Source: Bacteroidales bacterium UBA4243 (GTDB lineage: Bacteria > Bacteroidota > Bacteroidia > Bacteroidales > F082). Taken from it: 64,000 nucleotides of DNA. The stretch lies in the NCBI GenBank assembly GCA_002396205.1, contig DGXB01000098.1, positions 12,351 through 76,350 on the forward strand. The letters are read 5' to 3'. Both the position numbers and the translations under genes were made by a program. Numbering within the stretch: position 1 is the stretch's first letter; each line of letters starts with the position of its first letter. Under the pieces are notes generated by a model that worked only from the letters and a program-made list of their open reading frames with translations, had not been told where the DNA came from and made no database searches. This document shows positions 32,279 to 41,659 of this stretch, one piece after another.

Positions 32279-34909
32279 ATGAGACACAAATTCCTTATCA
32301 TCATCCTTTGCCTTATCGGCCTTTGCGCCACAGCGCAAAACACCCACATCCTCCCCACCCCGCAACAGATAGAAACCACTGAGGGACAATTTGTTTGGGA
32401 CGAGAACGTCGTCCTCACCTACGACGCCTCCGATGCCGAAATCAGCCAAATCGTGACGCTGTTTCGCAACGACTTGGAGCAAATCAACCCGAAGAAAACC
32501 GTCTTTACGCGTGGCATCGTCAAAGGCAAACAGTTCATCGAACTCGTCAAGACCGACCACCTCGGCGTGAGCGAGAACGAGGACCAAGCCTACCGCCTGA
32601 CCATCAACAGCAGCTTCATCCGCATGGAGGCCACCACCAACACGGGACTTTTCTATGCCACCCAAAGCCTCAAGCAGCTCTATCGCCATGCCTTCTTGAA
32701 AAGCGATGGAACCGCCGTCAGCCTGCCCTGCATGACCATCACCGACTGGCCCAACTTCAAGCTGCGCGGCTGGCAAGACGACATCAGCCGTGGGCCCATC
32801 GTCACCGTCGACTACCTGAAACACCTCATCCCGCAGCTGGCCGAATACAAGCTCAACTGCTTCTCGCTCTACACCGAACACACCTTCAAGACCAAATGCC
32901 ACCCCGACATTGCGCCCGTCGATGCCTTCACCGCCGAGGAAATCAAGGAATTGGAGGCTTTTTGCAAGCCCTACCACATCCAAATCATTGGAAACCAACA
33001 GTGTTTCGGGCATTTTGAGGAAATCTTGTGCAATCCTTTCTACAGCCATTTGGCCGACACGAAATGGAACCTCAACCCCGCCAACCCCGACACCTACAAA
33101 TTCCTCGAAGACCATCTCCGCGAGGTGGCAAGAGCCTATAAATCACCTTATTTCAACATCAACTGCGACGAAACCGAAAGCCTTGGGCAAGGCCATGCCA
33201 AGGCATACGTCGATTCTCTTGGAGCGGAAACGGTTTATTACCAACACATCAACCGCGTCAACAGGATGCTGCGCCCCTACCGCAAGCGCGTGATGATGTG
33301 GGGCGACATCGCCGACAAACACCCCGAAATCCTCGAAAATCTCGACAAAGACCTCTTCCTCATCGCCTGGACCTACGTCGCCAAGGACGACTTCAACGAC
33401 TTTCTGCAACCTTATGTGAAATCGGGACGGTCGTTTTTCGTCGCGCCCGGCGTGAGCCTTTCCGAAAGGGTGTGGCCGAAGCACTACGAGTTTGTGTCGA
33501 ACATCACCCATTTGTGCCGTGACGGCTACAAAAACGGTGCCTTGGGCGTCATCAACACCTGCTGGGACGACTTTGGCGAATCGCTGACCAACAGTGCTTT
33601 ATATGGTCTTGCCTTGGGTGCCGAGATGAGCTGGAACCCGCTGAAAGATGGCGACGACGAAATGGCCCAACGGCAAGTGGATGAGAATTTTTCGGCGCAT
33701 AGTCTGGGTTGCATCGCCACCGAGCCATTGCAAAGTCTCAACGACATCTCCGAATGGACGAAATTCGACGAAATCGGGAAATTCACGGCCATGACCGACC
33801 CGATGGTACCTTTCTATCCCGCCCTGATTGACACGACCTTCGAGCAACGCAACATCGAAGCCGTGGTTGAACTCGCCTTGGTTTCCAAGCAGTTGGGCGA
33901 GCGCAAAAGGCTTGTCAAGCGCAATGCCGACATCTTCGACAACGCCTTTTATGCCGTCCACCGCATGAAATGGTGCGCCAATCGCAACATCGCTCGTTGC
34001 CAACTCTACCGTACCTACAACGACCCCAGCGAAGCCAACATTGCCGAAAGCCAACGGATGCTCCGCGACCTCACCGCCGAGCTGCACGAACTGAAGAAGG
34101 AGTACGTCAAAGTGTGGAACATCGAAAGCCGACCATATTGGTTGGATGTCAACATGAAGAAGTACGACGACTTGGCCAAGGAGCTGCAACAACTTGAAAA
34201 CCTTCCTTTCATCGAGACCACGACCGACGGAAACGGCAATGCCGCCATCGCACTGAAGACCATTTTTGGCCACAAAGAGATTCATTATACCCTTGATGGA
34301 AAAGAAGTTACACCCACAGATTCAGTTTACCAGAAACCCATCGTCCTTGAGCGGCCTTGTCTCGTCAAAGCGGCGTGTTTCAACGAAGTGGGCGAGCCAA
34401 TCTGCAACGAGCGTTATTTTTGCCATCACAAAGGCATGGGCCGACTGAAAAAGCTCAACAGTCCGGCAGGCAACTACCGTCCCGAATACTCAGGCGGCGG
34501 CGACGCGGCCCTGCTCGACGGCAGCCTCGGCACCGACGACTACAAGGACGGTCGCTGGCAAGGCTTCTACGGCACCGATGCCGACATCGAAATTGACTTG
34601 GGCAAGTGGACAAAAGTCAATGCGCTGAATATCGGCTTCTTGGTGAACGCCTATGATTGGATCCTCTGCCCCACCGAAATCGAAATATACGGTTCCTACG
34701 ACGGGAAGAACTACACCCTTCGCGGCACCTTCCCCATCACCACCGAAGTGACAAAAGAAGGCAATTTCATCTTCCGCGAGCGCTTCGACATCCCCATCTC
34801 GACCCGTCTGCTGCGCGTCGTGGTGAAAAACGCCGGCAAGATTCCCGAAGGCTATCCTGGCACGGGGTTCGACTCTTGGATTTTCATGGATGAAATCATC
34901 GTGGAATAA
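32279..34909 (+). CDS. Beta-N-acetylhexosaminidase (glycoside hydrolase family 20)
   Basis: An 876-residue secreted enzyme releasing terminal GlcNAc or GalNAc. A signal peptide ends near CATA-Q (residues 16-20). The GH20b N-terminal domain (about 22-150) precedes a TIM barrel starting at FKLRGWQDDISRG (about 160). The catalytic Asp297-Glu298 pair is in FNINCDETESLG, using the substrate-assisted mechanism of the family. A chitobiase-type beta-sandwich follows (about 655-715, KEIHYTLDGKEVTPTDSVY). The C-terminus is an F5/8-type carbohydrate-binding module (about 735-876, IEIDLGKWTKVNALNIGF). With the nearby beta-mannosidase it suggests host or dietary N-glycan or mucin degradation. Confidence 0.92.
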   Translation: MRHKFLIIILCLIGLCATAQNTHILPTPQQIETTEGQFVWDENVVLTYDASDAEISQIVTLFRNDLEQINPKKTVFTRGIVKGKQFIELVKTDHLGVSENEDQAYRLTINSSFIRMEATTNTGLFYATQSLKQLYRHAFLKSDGTAVSLPCMTITDWPNFKLRGWQDDISRGPIVTVDYLKHLIPQLAEYKLNCFSLYTEHTFKTKCHPDIAPVDAFTAEEIKELEAFCKPYHIQIIGNQQCFGHFEEILCNPFYSHLADTKWNLNPANPDTYKFLEDHLREVARAYKSPYFNINCDETESLGQGHAKAYVDSLGAETVYYQHINRVNRMLRPYRKRVMMWGDIADKHPEILENLDKDLFLIAWTYVAKDDFNDFLQPYVKSGRSFFVAPGVSLSERVWPKHYEFVSNITHLCRDGYKNGALGVINTCWDDFGESLTNSALYGLALGAEMSWNPLKDGDDEMAQRQVDENFSAHSLGCIATEPLQSLNDISEWTKFDEIGKFTAMTDPMVPFYPALIDTTFEQRNIEAVVELALVSKQLGERKRLVKRNADIFDNAFYAVHRMKWCANRNIARCQLYRTYNDPSEANIAESQRMLRDLTAELHELKKEYVKVWNIESRPYWLDVNMKKYDDLAKELQQLENLPFIETTTDGNGNAAIALKTIFGHKEIHYTLDGKEVTPTDSVYQKPIVLERPCLVKAACFNEVGEPICNERYFCHHKGMGRLKKLNSPAGNYRPEYSGGGDAALLDGSLGTDDYKDGRWQGFYGTDADIEIDLGKWTKVNALNIGFLVNAYDWILCPTEIEIYGSYDGKNYTLRGTFPITTEVTKEGNFIFRERFDIPISTRLLRVVVKNAGKIPEGYPGTGFDSWIFMDEIIVE

Positions 34910-35935
34910 TCACCTCCGCGAGCGGCTGTAGTCCAAAGCGACTTCGTAATACTGCGTTTCGACCTCGGCGCCAGCAAGTTCCACTTGCAGGAGGCTGTTC
35001 TCGCGGATCAGGCTCCTAAGCGACAGGCGCTCCGTGCGGAACTCGCCTTCCTGCATGTCGCTGAGCGGATAACGTTGCTCGGCCAGCAAATGGTTTCGGC
35101 TCCCCCTCTCGACGATGCGCACCACCAGTTCCAACTCGGTCACCTTGCCGGGCCCAAGATTGTGCAAATCGACTTGGAGGCTGCACTGAGCCTTCTTTTC
35201 AACAAACGTCGACTCCGACTCAAACCTCACCCCTTTGATGAGCATACTCGGCATGTCGTCAACCGGTACGACCTCAACCTCTGTGCCGAAATAATCCTCC
35301 GGAACCTGCCCGATTTGCCAGTTGGGCATTGTGGTCTCCATGAAGTAGTATTTCTTGCCTTGGTAAAGAAGGTAACGGCTTCCCTCAATCTCGTCGCAAT
35401 GCACGCCCAATGCCATGTGTTCGGGCAAAACCAACAGCACGAAGTCCTTGTCCATCTCATAGAGCAAGGCCACCAAAAGCGCCACCTTGTCCTCGCAGTC
35501 GCCGCAACCATCCACCAAAGTCTCGACGGGATAGCGCACATATTCGTCCTCGTCCTTCGAATCGCTGTCGAAAGCATAGGGCAACGACTGCACAAAACTG
35601 AGCGCCAACTCGATTTGGTCTTTCTCGGTGAGGACATAGCGACTGAACTCCTGCGCCAAGGCGTGCATCAGGGGACGGTCGTGCTCCGAGAGCATGAAAC
35701 TGTAGTAATTGGGCGGCACCTCGCCATCGTTGAATTGGTAGACATAGGCCAAATGCTCGCGGTCATTACGATAATAGTCATACAAATCCGTGCTGATATT
35801 CAGCGTAATGGAGCAATCCTTTCCGTTGTATTTCCAAGAATGCTCCACCTCGAAATAGCCATCATATTCGACCACGGTGTGGGCCGACAGCGCAACGCTG
35901 ATGAGCAGCAACAGGAAGAGGATTTTAGAGCGCAT
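34910..35935 (-). CDS. Transglutaminase-like cysteine peptidase family protein
   Basis: A 341-residue exported protein. A signal peptide of about 18 residues ends near LSA. A transglutaminase/papain-like core spans about 95-205 with GCGDCEDKVALLVALL (Cys147 as probable nucleophile) and LPEHMALGV (His173). YYFMETT near residue 200 supplies a candidate acidic partner. This matches the BTLCP-like layout of bacterial transglutaminase-like proteins. The remaining 130 residues form a predicted beta-sandwich. Its stop codon abuts the convergent GH20 gene. The long upstream inverted repeat at 36001-36072 separates it from the S41 protease gene. Substrate unknown. Confidence 0.75.
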   Translation of the reverse strand: MRSKILFLLLLISVALSAHTVVEYDGYFEVEHSWKYNGKDCSITLNISTDLYDYYRNDREHLAYVYQFNDGEVPPNYYSFMLSEHDRPLMHALAQEFSRYVLTEKDQIELALSFVQSLPYAFDSDSKDEDEYVRYPVETLVDGCGDCEDKVALLVALLYEMDKDFVLLVLPEHMALGVHCDEIEGSRYLLYQGKKYYFMETTMPNWQIGQVPEDYFGTEVEVVPVDDMPSMLIKGVRFESESTFVEKKAQCSLQVDLHNLGPGKVTELELVVRIVERGSRNHLLAEQRYPLSDMQEGEFRTERLSLRSLIRENSLLQVELAGAEVETQYYEVALDYSRSRR

Positions 35936-36000
35936 AAGAAAGGTTTTTCACCTATTAACGCAAAATTCAGGCCAAAATTGTCTTTTTGGTTTAATGGGTT

Positions 36001-36072
36001 GTAGGGCTGTCACACTGTGGCAGCCGCATCATGTAACCGCAAGATGCGGCTGCCGTAATACGACAGCCCTAC
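36001..36072. repeat. 72-bp nested inverted repeat
   Basis: Outer arms GTAGGGCTGTC (36001-36011) and GACAGCCCTAC (36062-36072) match perfectly over 11 bp. Inner arms GGCAGCCGCATC (36019-36030) and GATGCGGCTGCC (36043-36054) match perfectly over 12 bp. It ends 4 bp before the S41 protease stop codon and could serve as a transcript-end hairpin for that gene. Confidence 0.85.
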
Positions 36073-36076
36073 AGCC

Positions 36077-39000
36077 TTATTTCCCCCAATAATGGAACGC
36101 CTCCACCTCTCTCATCAATTCCTTGACGGCGGCCTCTAATTGTTCGTCCTCGCCTTTGGCCATCTTTTCGGGTGTGTTGCGCACCTTTACATCAGGCTCC
36201 AACTGGGTGTTCTCCAACCAATTGCCTTGTTCGGTGCGATAACCGATGACGGGCAGACCGAAATACAATGACGGGTCTTGCAGGGTCTCCCATGTCACGC
36301 TCGACATAGTGCCAGGCACGGGCATACCGACAAGGCTGCCCATCTTCTTGTATTTATAGACCCAAGGCGTGCCGTGTGCATTGCTGTAGTTGGCCTCGCC
36401 GATGATCATCACCGAGGGCTTGTTGTAGCGTCGCGAAGGCATCACGCAAGCCACGCTGTCGTTGATGACTTGCTCAAGGTATTTTTCGCCGCTGAAAAGG
36501 ATTTCAATGTCCTCGTGCAGGCGACCGCCACCGTTGAAACGTGTGTCGATGACAATGCCGTCGCAAAGATTGTACTTGCCGAGGATTTGCGAATACACGT
36601 CGCGATAGCTGGCATCGCCCATACTACGAATGTGGACATAACCCAAACGGCCTTTCGAAAGTTCCTTCACCGTTTCCTCGTTGTGTTTCACCCAGCGGTG
36701 ATAAAGCAGCTCGTTCATCGCGCCATGGCTGATGGGTTTCACGGTCTCTTCCCAGGTCTTGCCACCGTCTTTCACCGTCACAAGCACCGTCTTTCCAGCC
36801 TTGTTGTTGAGCAGTGGATAATAGTCCATGTCTTTCGTAATCTCCACGCCGTCAATCTTCTGGATAACGCAACCCGCCTTCACTTGTGAGCTTTTCTTGT
36901 TGAACGGCGAGCCTTCCACCACCTCGGCGATTTTCAGGCCATCGCCTTGGTAATCGAGGTCGAGCAGCACACCGAACTCAGCCGTGGCATCGCCGCCGCG
37001 ATTCGTGGGACGATAGCCCGAACCCGTATGCGACACGTTCAGTTCGCCCAAAATCTCGCTCAGCATCTCGCTGAAATCGTAGTTGTTGTTGATGTGCTGC
37101 AGGAACGGGCGGTAGGCCTCCTTCATCAGCGCGAGGTCGACACCGTTGTGGTTTTTCATAAAGAAACGCTTCTCGATTTGCAGGAAGACATGGTCAAACA
37201 TGTACTCACGTTCTTGGGCGTAATCGAGTTGCATGGTGGCGTCGAGCTTAATCGGTGTCGACTTGCCGCCCTTATCCAACTTTTGCAAGTTGCCGCCCGA
37301 AAGGAGGAAAATATTGTCGCCCTTCACCTGCAACTGTGCGCCGCCCTGGCCTAATTTCTTCAACACCTTCATCGACTTTTCGCGCACGTCGAGTTCCCAA
37401 AGGTCGTAGCCTTTCTCGAACGAAGTCATGAAATAGAACTTCTCGCCATCGCCCGAAAGCGCCATTCCGCTCAAGTTCGACGACATCGGCGTCAGCCTGA
37501 CGACACGGTCTTGCAGATGTTCCAGATCCACTTCTATCTTCTTGGTTTCCTTGGGCTTTTCGTCTTTCTTTTCATCATCCTTCTTGCCTTTTTTCTTGTC
37601 TTTTCCTTCGTCCTTCGCTTCATCTTTCTTCGCGTCCTTGTTGCCTTTCTCGGTCTCTTTCAGCAAGGCAAACTCCTCTTTGCTGAGGCGGAATTTGTCG
37701 TAGGCTTCCTGATTCAAAAAAGCGATGAAAGCATCATTTTGGCTGCCCCATGAAGCATGGGAGCGCATACCATAACGATTTGAGCGATAAATGATTGCAT
37801 TTCCGTCCATTGCCCATTGCGGACTGCCATCGATATAAGCGCTCTCCGTGATGTTGTAAATCGTTTTCGAGCCGTCGGCCTTCACTATACCGATGTCGGA
37901 ATACGGGTCGCGCATGTGCGAAATCAGGGTCAAGGCGAACCATTGTCCGTCGGGCGACCACTCGTAGCTGAAGCCGTAATCGTCGATGTCGTAATGCTGC
38001 GTCCCGTCAGTGATTTGACGCACTTCTTTCGAAGCGATATTATACACTTTCAAGATATTACGGTTCTCGATGAACGCGATTTCCTTGCCGTCGGGCGAGA
38101 AGCTCGGCGCGATGCGCTCGATGCCGTCGTTGTCGAACAGCGGCTTTTCGTCAATCAACGTGGCGTAAGCGAAGTTGTAGTCCTCCTTGCGCTCGATGGT
38201 GGCTTGATAGAGGTTCCAATAGCCATCGCGCTCCGAGGCATAGACCAAAGTGCGACCGTCTTTCGAGAAACTGGGGCTGCGCTCAGGCTGCGCCGTATGC
38301 GTGATTTGCTTCGTGGTGGCGTATTCGTCGACGCCCGTCACAAACACTTCGCCGCGCGAGGTGAAGGCAATCAGTTTGCCGTCGTCGCTCAGCGCAAAGT
38401 CGCCGATACCACGGAAATCCTGCTTCACCAATTGCTCGGTGTCTTGGTCGTTGACGATTTCAATAGCGACCTTTTGGGGTTCGCTTCCAATACGTTGCGT
38501 ATAGATTTCACCCATATAGCCATAGCACAACAAGCCATTGTTGGCCACGCTCAAGAAACGCACAGGGTGCGTCTTGAAATTGGTCACCTTCTCCACTTGT
38601 TCGAGGTTGTTGGCAGAGGCTTTGTAGACATTGAAATTGCCATTGTTGCGTTCGCTCAGAAACACGACTTCCTGATAGCCAGGCAGGTAACGCGCATCGC
38701 GGTCTTCGCCCACATTGGTCGTCATGATCGTGTGGGTTTTCTTTTTGGCATTGTAATACACGATGTCACGGGCCACCGACGAGACGTGATGCTTGCGCCA
38801 CACGTTCTCGCTACCCTTGCGGTCGTAGTATAGGAACGACTCGCCGTCCTCGTCGAACGACATGCTGCACACCGGCACGGCCACCACCTGCTCGGGTCGA
38901 CCGCCTTCGGTTCCCACCTTGTATAATTCAGTAATCCAGCCCGTGGCAAACTGCACATTCTCAGCCGCTTTCTGGATTTGGGCGGAATAATAGATTTCCT

Positions 39001-39349
39001 TGCCATCGGGCGAGAAAGCCAAAGGCATCTCGCTGGCAGAGTTGGTCGTAATACGCTGAGGCACACCACCTTCAGCAGAAACCAAATAAACATCAAAGTT
39101 GCCGTTGCGGTCGGTGGCGAAGGCCAAATGTTTGCCGTCGGGCGACCAGATGGGCGAGGTTTCGTAGGCCGTGGTGGTGGTCAGTTGTTGGGCTTTGCCA
39201 CCGTTGGCGTTCACCACATAAATGTCGCCTTTGTAGCAAAAAGCGATTTTGTCGCCGTTAGGCGAAATCACGTTGTCGCGCAGCCAAAGGGGCTGGGCGG
39301 AGATATGCATTGCAAATAAAAGAAAAGCTACAATTAAACTTCTGTTCAT
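36077..39349 (-). CDS. Tricorn-type S41 family protease
   Basis: A 1090-residue exported peptidase. A signal peptide ends near ISA-Q (residues 16-19). WD40-like/TolB-type beta-propeller repeats cover about 20-540, with recurrent SPDGK and SPIWSPDGKHLAFATDRNG. A strongly charged Lys/Asp/Glu linker follows (about 570-620). A second propeller-like part, a PDZ domain (about 775-865) and a C-terminal S41 domain complete it. The S41 nucleophile is probably Ser989 in GEANYSNAHGTPW, after VIDTRFNGGGRLHEDIE. This matches Bacteroidetes tricorn homologues that degrade peptides in the periplasm. The upstream HepT gene ends 24 bp away, so readthrough from that side is possible. Confidence 0.92.
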   Translation of the reverse strand: MNRSLIVAFLLFAMHISAQPLWLRDNVISPNGDKIAFCYKGDIYVVNANGGKAQQLTTTTAYETSPIWSPDGKHLAFATDRNGNFDVYLVSAEGGVPQRITTNSASEMPLAFSPDGKEIYYSAQIQKAAENVQFATGWITELYKVGTEGGRPEQVVAVPVCSMSFDEDGESFLYYDRKGSENVWRKHHVSSVARDIVYYNAKKKTHTIMTTNVGEDRDARYLPGYQEVVFLSERNNGNFNVYKASANNLEQVEKVTNFKTHPVRFLSVANNGLLCYGYMGEIYTQRIGSEPQKVAIEIVNDQDTEQLVKQDFRGIGDFALSDDGKLIAFTSRGEVFVTGVDEYATTKQITHTAQPERSPSFSKDGRTLVYASERDGYWNLYQATIERKEDYNFAYATLIDEKPLFDNDGIERIAPSFSPDGKEIAFIENRNILKVYNIASKEVRQITDGTQHYDIDDYGFSYEWSPDGQWFALTLISHMRDPYSDIGIVKADGSKTIYNITESAYIDGSPQWAMDGNAIIYRSNRYGMRSHASWGSQNDAFIAFLNQEAYDKFRLSKEEFALLKETEKGNKDAKKDEAKDEGKDKKKGKKDDEKKDEKPKETKKIEVDLEHLQDRVVRLTPMSSNLSGMALSGDGEKFYFMTSFEKGYDLWELDVREKSMKVLKKLGQGGAQLQVKGDNIFLLSGGNLQKLDKGGKSTPIKLDATMQLDYAQEREYMFDHVFLQIEKRFFMKNHNGVDLALMKEAYRPFLQHINNNYDFSEMLSEILGELNVSHTGSGYRPTNRGGDATAEFGVLLDLDYQGDGLKIAEVVEGSPFNKKSSQVKAGCVIQKIDGVEITKDMDYYPLLNNKAGKTVLVTVKDGGKTWEETVKPISHGAMNELLYHRWVKHNEETVKELSKGRLGYVHIRSMGDASYRDVYSQILGKYNLCDGIVIDTRFNGGGRLHEDIEILFSGEKYLEQVINDSVACVMPSRRYNKPSVMIIGEANYSNAHGTPWVYKYKKMGSLVGMPVPGTMSSVTWETLQDPSLYFGLPVIGYRTEQGNWLENTQLEPDVKVRNTPEKMAKGEDEQLEAAVKELMREVEAFHYWGK

Positions 39350-39373
39350 ATTAGATAGTTGATTATAAATATA

Positions 39374-39880
39374 TTACATTTTCAATATCTCTTCAGCAGA
39401 AAGACCCGAGATTTCTGAAATGTCACCAACTAAGAAACCTTTTGACTTCATTTTTCGAGCTGTATTAACCGCATTATTGTACAAGGCGTTATCCATTTCT
39501 ACAAATATAGTTTCGGCTTGTTCCCAAGAATTCCAATCCATCTCTTTAAGATACTTTTCAACTTGTTCTCGTAAAGGCTTAATGTCTTTTGATGCCGTAT
39601 CCCATAAATCCGCATCACTCACCTGGGCATAACCATGAACCAACACATTGCGCATTCTAACGATTTGTCTCCATGGTAATTCCTGATATTGTTCCTTGAA
39701 ATCTCTCGTCAGCATATTAGCAGCCTCACCAATCACTTCAACGTTTTTCATCACCGAATAATAAATACGTATGTCGGAAACGAACTCGTCATAAGTAATG
39801 CCTTCCATGATTTTCTCCACATTCAGAGCAAACTGTCTGATGTCTTCCAGCCGACCTTTATCTCTTTTATGCTCTCTCAT
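39374..39880 (-). CDS. HepT-like toxin (DUF86) with a C-terminal tail
   Basis: A 168-residue HEPN-fold RNase toxin of the HepT family. The signature RNxxxHxY is present as RNVLVHGY (Arg77, His82, Tyr84), after VEVIGEAANMLTRDF. The helical core ends near residue 115. An extra C-terminal tail (140-168, ARKMKSKGF...ISEISGLSAEEIL) resembles the terminal motif of Rpn-type nucleases and is not usual for HepT. The upstream MntA-like gene overlaps by 14 bp, so they form a HepT-MntA toxin-antitoxin pair. In that system the antitoxin AMPylates the tyrosine of the motif (family knowledge). Confidence 0.85.
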   Translation of the reverse strand: MREHKRDKGRLEDIRQFALNVEKIMEGITYDEFVSDIRIYYSVMKNVEVIGEAANMLTRDFKEQYQELPWRQIVRMRNVLVHGYAQVSDADLWDTASKDIKPLREQVEKYLKEMDWNSWEQAETIFVEMDNALYNNAVNTARKMKSKGFLVGDISEISGLSAEEILKM

Positions 39881-40169
39881 AAATCAGCCTCCTATCCCTA
39901 TTGACGTTTTCCACTGCCCATGGCCGAAGGGTGCCTTCCTCAACCAAATCGACCTCAAGCCCTAAAAGATCTTCTAAATCAAGTTGCATCCCCGCAATCT
40001 TCAACAAGCCAATCGGTTGACTTCGATCATACTGAACCAAAATATCCAAATCGCTCCACGGCTTCTCTTCACCACGCGCAAATGAGCCAAACAACCAAGC
40101 CTTCAATACTGGTTGTGACTTGAAATAATTGGCTATTATCTGAACCAAGGTCTGTGTTCTTGTACTCAT
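39867..40169 (-). CDS. MntA-like nucleotidyltransferase antitoxin
   Basis: A 100-residue minimal nucleotidyltransferase. The active site reads LFGSFARGE (Gly28-Ser29) with WSDLDILV (Asp40 and Asp42), as in polymerase-beta-type MntA proteins that AMPylate and silence HepT. The third acidic residue may be in LEVDLVEEG. It precedes the toxin gene, overlapping it by 14 bp. The -7 box TATATTTG lies at 40190-40197 on the minus strand. Confidence 0.87.
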   Translation of the reverse strand: MSTRTQTLVQIIANYFKSQPVLKAWLFGSFARGEEKPWSDLDILVQYDRSQPIGLLKIAGMQLDLEDLLGLEVDLVEEGTLRPWAVENVNRDRRLIYERA

Positions 40170-40189
40170 AACACCTATATTTTATGCCG

Positions 40190-40197
40190 CAAATATA
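40190..40197 (-). promoter_or_regulatory. Bacteroidetes -7 box for the mntA-hepT pair
   Basis: Minus-strand TATATTTG followed by CGG, 20 nt before the ATG at 40169. Confidence 0.6.
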
Positions 40198-40203
40198 ACA
40201 ATT

Positions 40204-40815
40204 TTATTCAATATCAAACCGTTTTACATTTTTTCCTTCCAAAAACAACTCCAACCGATCCCCGCGCTGCACCTCACCCACACCTTGTGGCGTGCCCGTG
40301 AAGATGCAGTCGCCTTCCTTTAAAGTGACGAAACGCGAGACGTAGGAGACGATTTTGTCGAAGCCGAAAATCATGTCGCGGCTGTGGCCTTGCTGTCTCC
40401 ACTCACCATTAAGTTTCATTCCGAAAGCGATGTCGCTTGGATTCTCCAAATCCTTGACGCTCTTGAACTTTCCAATCACTGCCGAGCCATCAAAAGCCTT
40501 GGCCTTCTCCCAAGGATGACCCTTGGCCTTGCATTGGTTTTGCAGGTCGCGGGCGGTGAAGTCGATACCGACGGTGATGGCGTCATAATAATAAGGTGCG
40601 TCCTTCTCGTCTATGTCTTTGCCAGTCTTGCAAATGCGCAGCACCAGTTCCGTTTCGTAATGGATTTGGTGGCTGAAATCGGGATAGACGAAAGGCACGC
40701 CTTCGGGCAGCAAGGCTGTGTCGGGCTTCATGAAAAACAGCGGCTCGGTGGGCAGGTCGTTGTCCAATTCCTTGACGTGGGCCAAATAGTTGCGCCCGAT
40801 GCAAACCATCTTCAT
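40204..40815 (-). CDS. Fumarylacetoacetate hydrolase family protein
   Basis: A 203-residue protein of the FAH fold. Related members are acylpyruvate hydrolases or oxaloacetate tautomerases/decarboxylases. Visible motifs are KMVCIGRNYLAHVKEL at the start, PLFFMKPDTALL, the metal-binding HYETELVLRICK, VGIDFTARDLQNQCKAKGHP, WEKAKAFDGSAVIG, and FTGTPQGVGEVQRGD. The start is ATG 40815, 5 nt after the exonuclease stop codon; extending upstream would run into that gene. It is likely co-transcribed with the exonuclease. The exact substrate cannot be assigned. Confidence 0.9.
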   Translation of the reverse strand: MKMVCIGRNYLAHVKELDNDLPTEPLFFMKPDTALLPEGVPFVYPDFSHQIHYETELVLRICKTGKDIDEKDAPYYYDAITVGIDFTARDLQNQCKAKGHPWEKAKAFDGSAVIGKFKSVKDLENPSDIAFGMKLNGEWRQQGHSRDMIFGFDKIVSYVSRFVTLKEGDCIFTGTPQGVGEVQRGDRLELFLEGKNVKRFDIE

Positions 40816-40820
40816 AAGCC

Positions 40821-41639
40821 TCAGCGTTTTACGTGTTTTCCACCCATGCGCAATTTGATGGCCGTCACCACCTTTTTCGTATAGCGCGGGAAGTCGCTCT
40901 TCATGATCCAATCATAAAAGGCCGGCTCTTTGCGAAACACGTCCTCCACACGCTCGCCCTTGTGTTTGCCAAACATAAAGACCTCCTTGCCATCATCGTC
41001 GAAGATGATTTGACCCGAAAGATCGGCATTCTTGTGGTGTGCCGAAAACTCGGCTAACTGCTTCGTATCGTTGACAGGACCCTGCGACTTATTGCCTTTA
41101 CCATCTTCATAATCAACGCCTTGGTATTTATCCAACATGGCTTTCAAAACATCGTAGGTGGCTTTAGTGTCGGCCATCGCGCCATGTGCACCTTCCAATT
41201 CGGCATGGCAGAAATAGCGGTAGGCGCTCTTCAGATTACGCGGTTCCATCTTCATGTAGATGTTCATCACGTCGATGAACTCACGATCCTTGAGGTCAAA
41301 GTCGTAGTCGACGCGAAGGAACTCCTCCACTAACATCGGGAGGTCGAATTTCAGGATATTATAGCCCGCCAGGTCGGCATTGCCGATGAATAGGGCAATC
41401 TCCTTGGCCTTATCCTTAAAGGTGGGTTTGTCGGCCAGCATCTCGTTGGTGTAGCCATGCACCGAAGTCGATTCTGCGGAAATCGGAATCTCGGGATTGA
41501 GGAGCCAGACACGCTGCTCCTCGTCGCCGTTCACGTTGATTTTCAGCACACTCATCTCCACGATGCGGTCGTGCGAAGTATTCAGGCCTGTCGTTTCCAG
41601 GTCGAAAAAAGCTATGGGTCGTTTCAGATTCAGTTCCAT
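40821..41639 (-). CDS. DnaQ-like 3'-5' exonuclease
   Basis: A 272-residue DEDDh exonuclease. ExoI is FFDLETTGL (residues about 11-19), ExoII is NILKFDLPMLVEEF, and ExoIII is AHGAMADTKATYDVL with the catalytic His and Asp. The C-terminal part (about 205-265, MFGKHKGERVEDV...WIMKSDFPRYTK) resembles the ExoX/DUF3820-like tail found after bacterial DnaQ-type exonucleases. It would trim DNA or RNA 3' ends in repair or proofreading; whether it works with polymerase III is not shown. It is divergent from the DUF3276 gene. The -7 box TATTTTTG lies at 41660-41667. Confidence 0.9.
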   Translation of the reverse strand: MELNLKRPIAFFDLETTGLNTSHDRIVEMSVLKINVNGDEEQRVWLLNPEIPISAESTSVHGYTNEMLADKPTFKDKAKEIALFIGNADLAGYNILKFDLPMLVEEFLRVDYDFDLKDREFIDVMNIYMKMEPRNLKSAYRYFCHAELEGAHGAMADTKATYDVLKAMLDKYQGVDYEDGKGNKSQGPVNDTKQLAEFSAHHKNADLSGQIIFDDDGKEVFMFGKHKGERVEDVFRKEPAFYDWIMKSDFPRYTKKVVTAIKLRMGGKHVKR

Positions 41640-41659
41640 TGGATTTTTGAATTTTGGTG

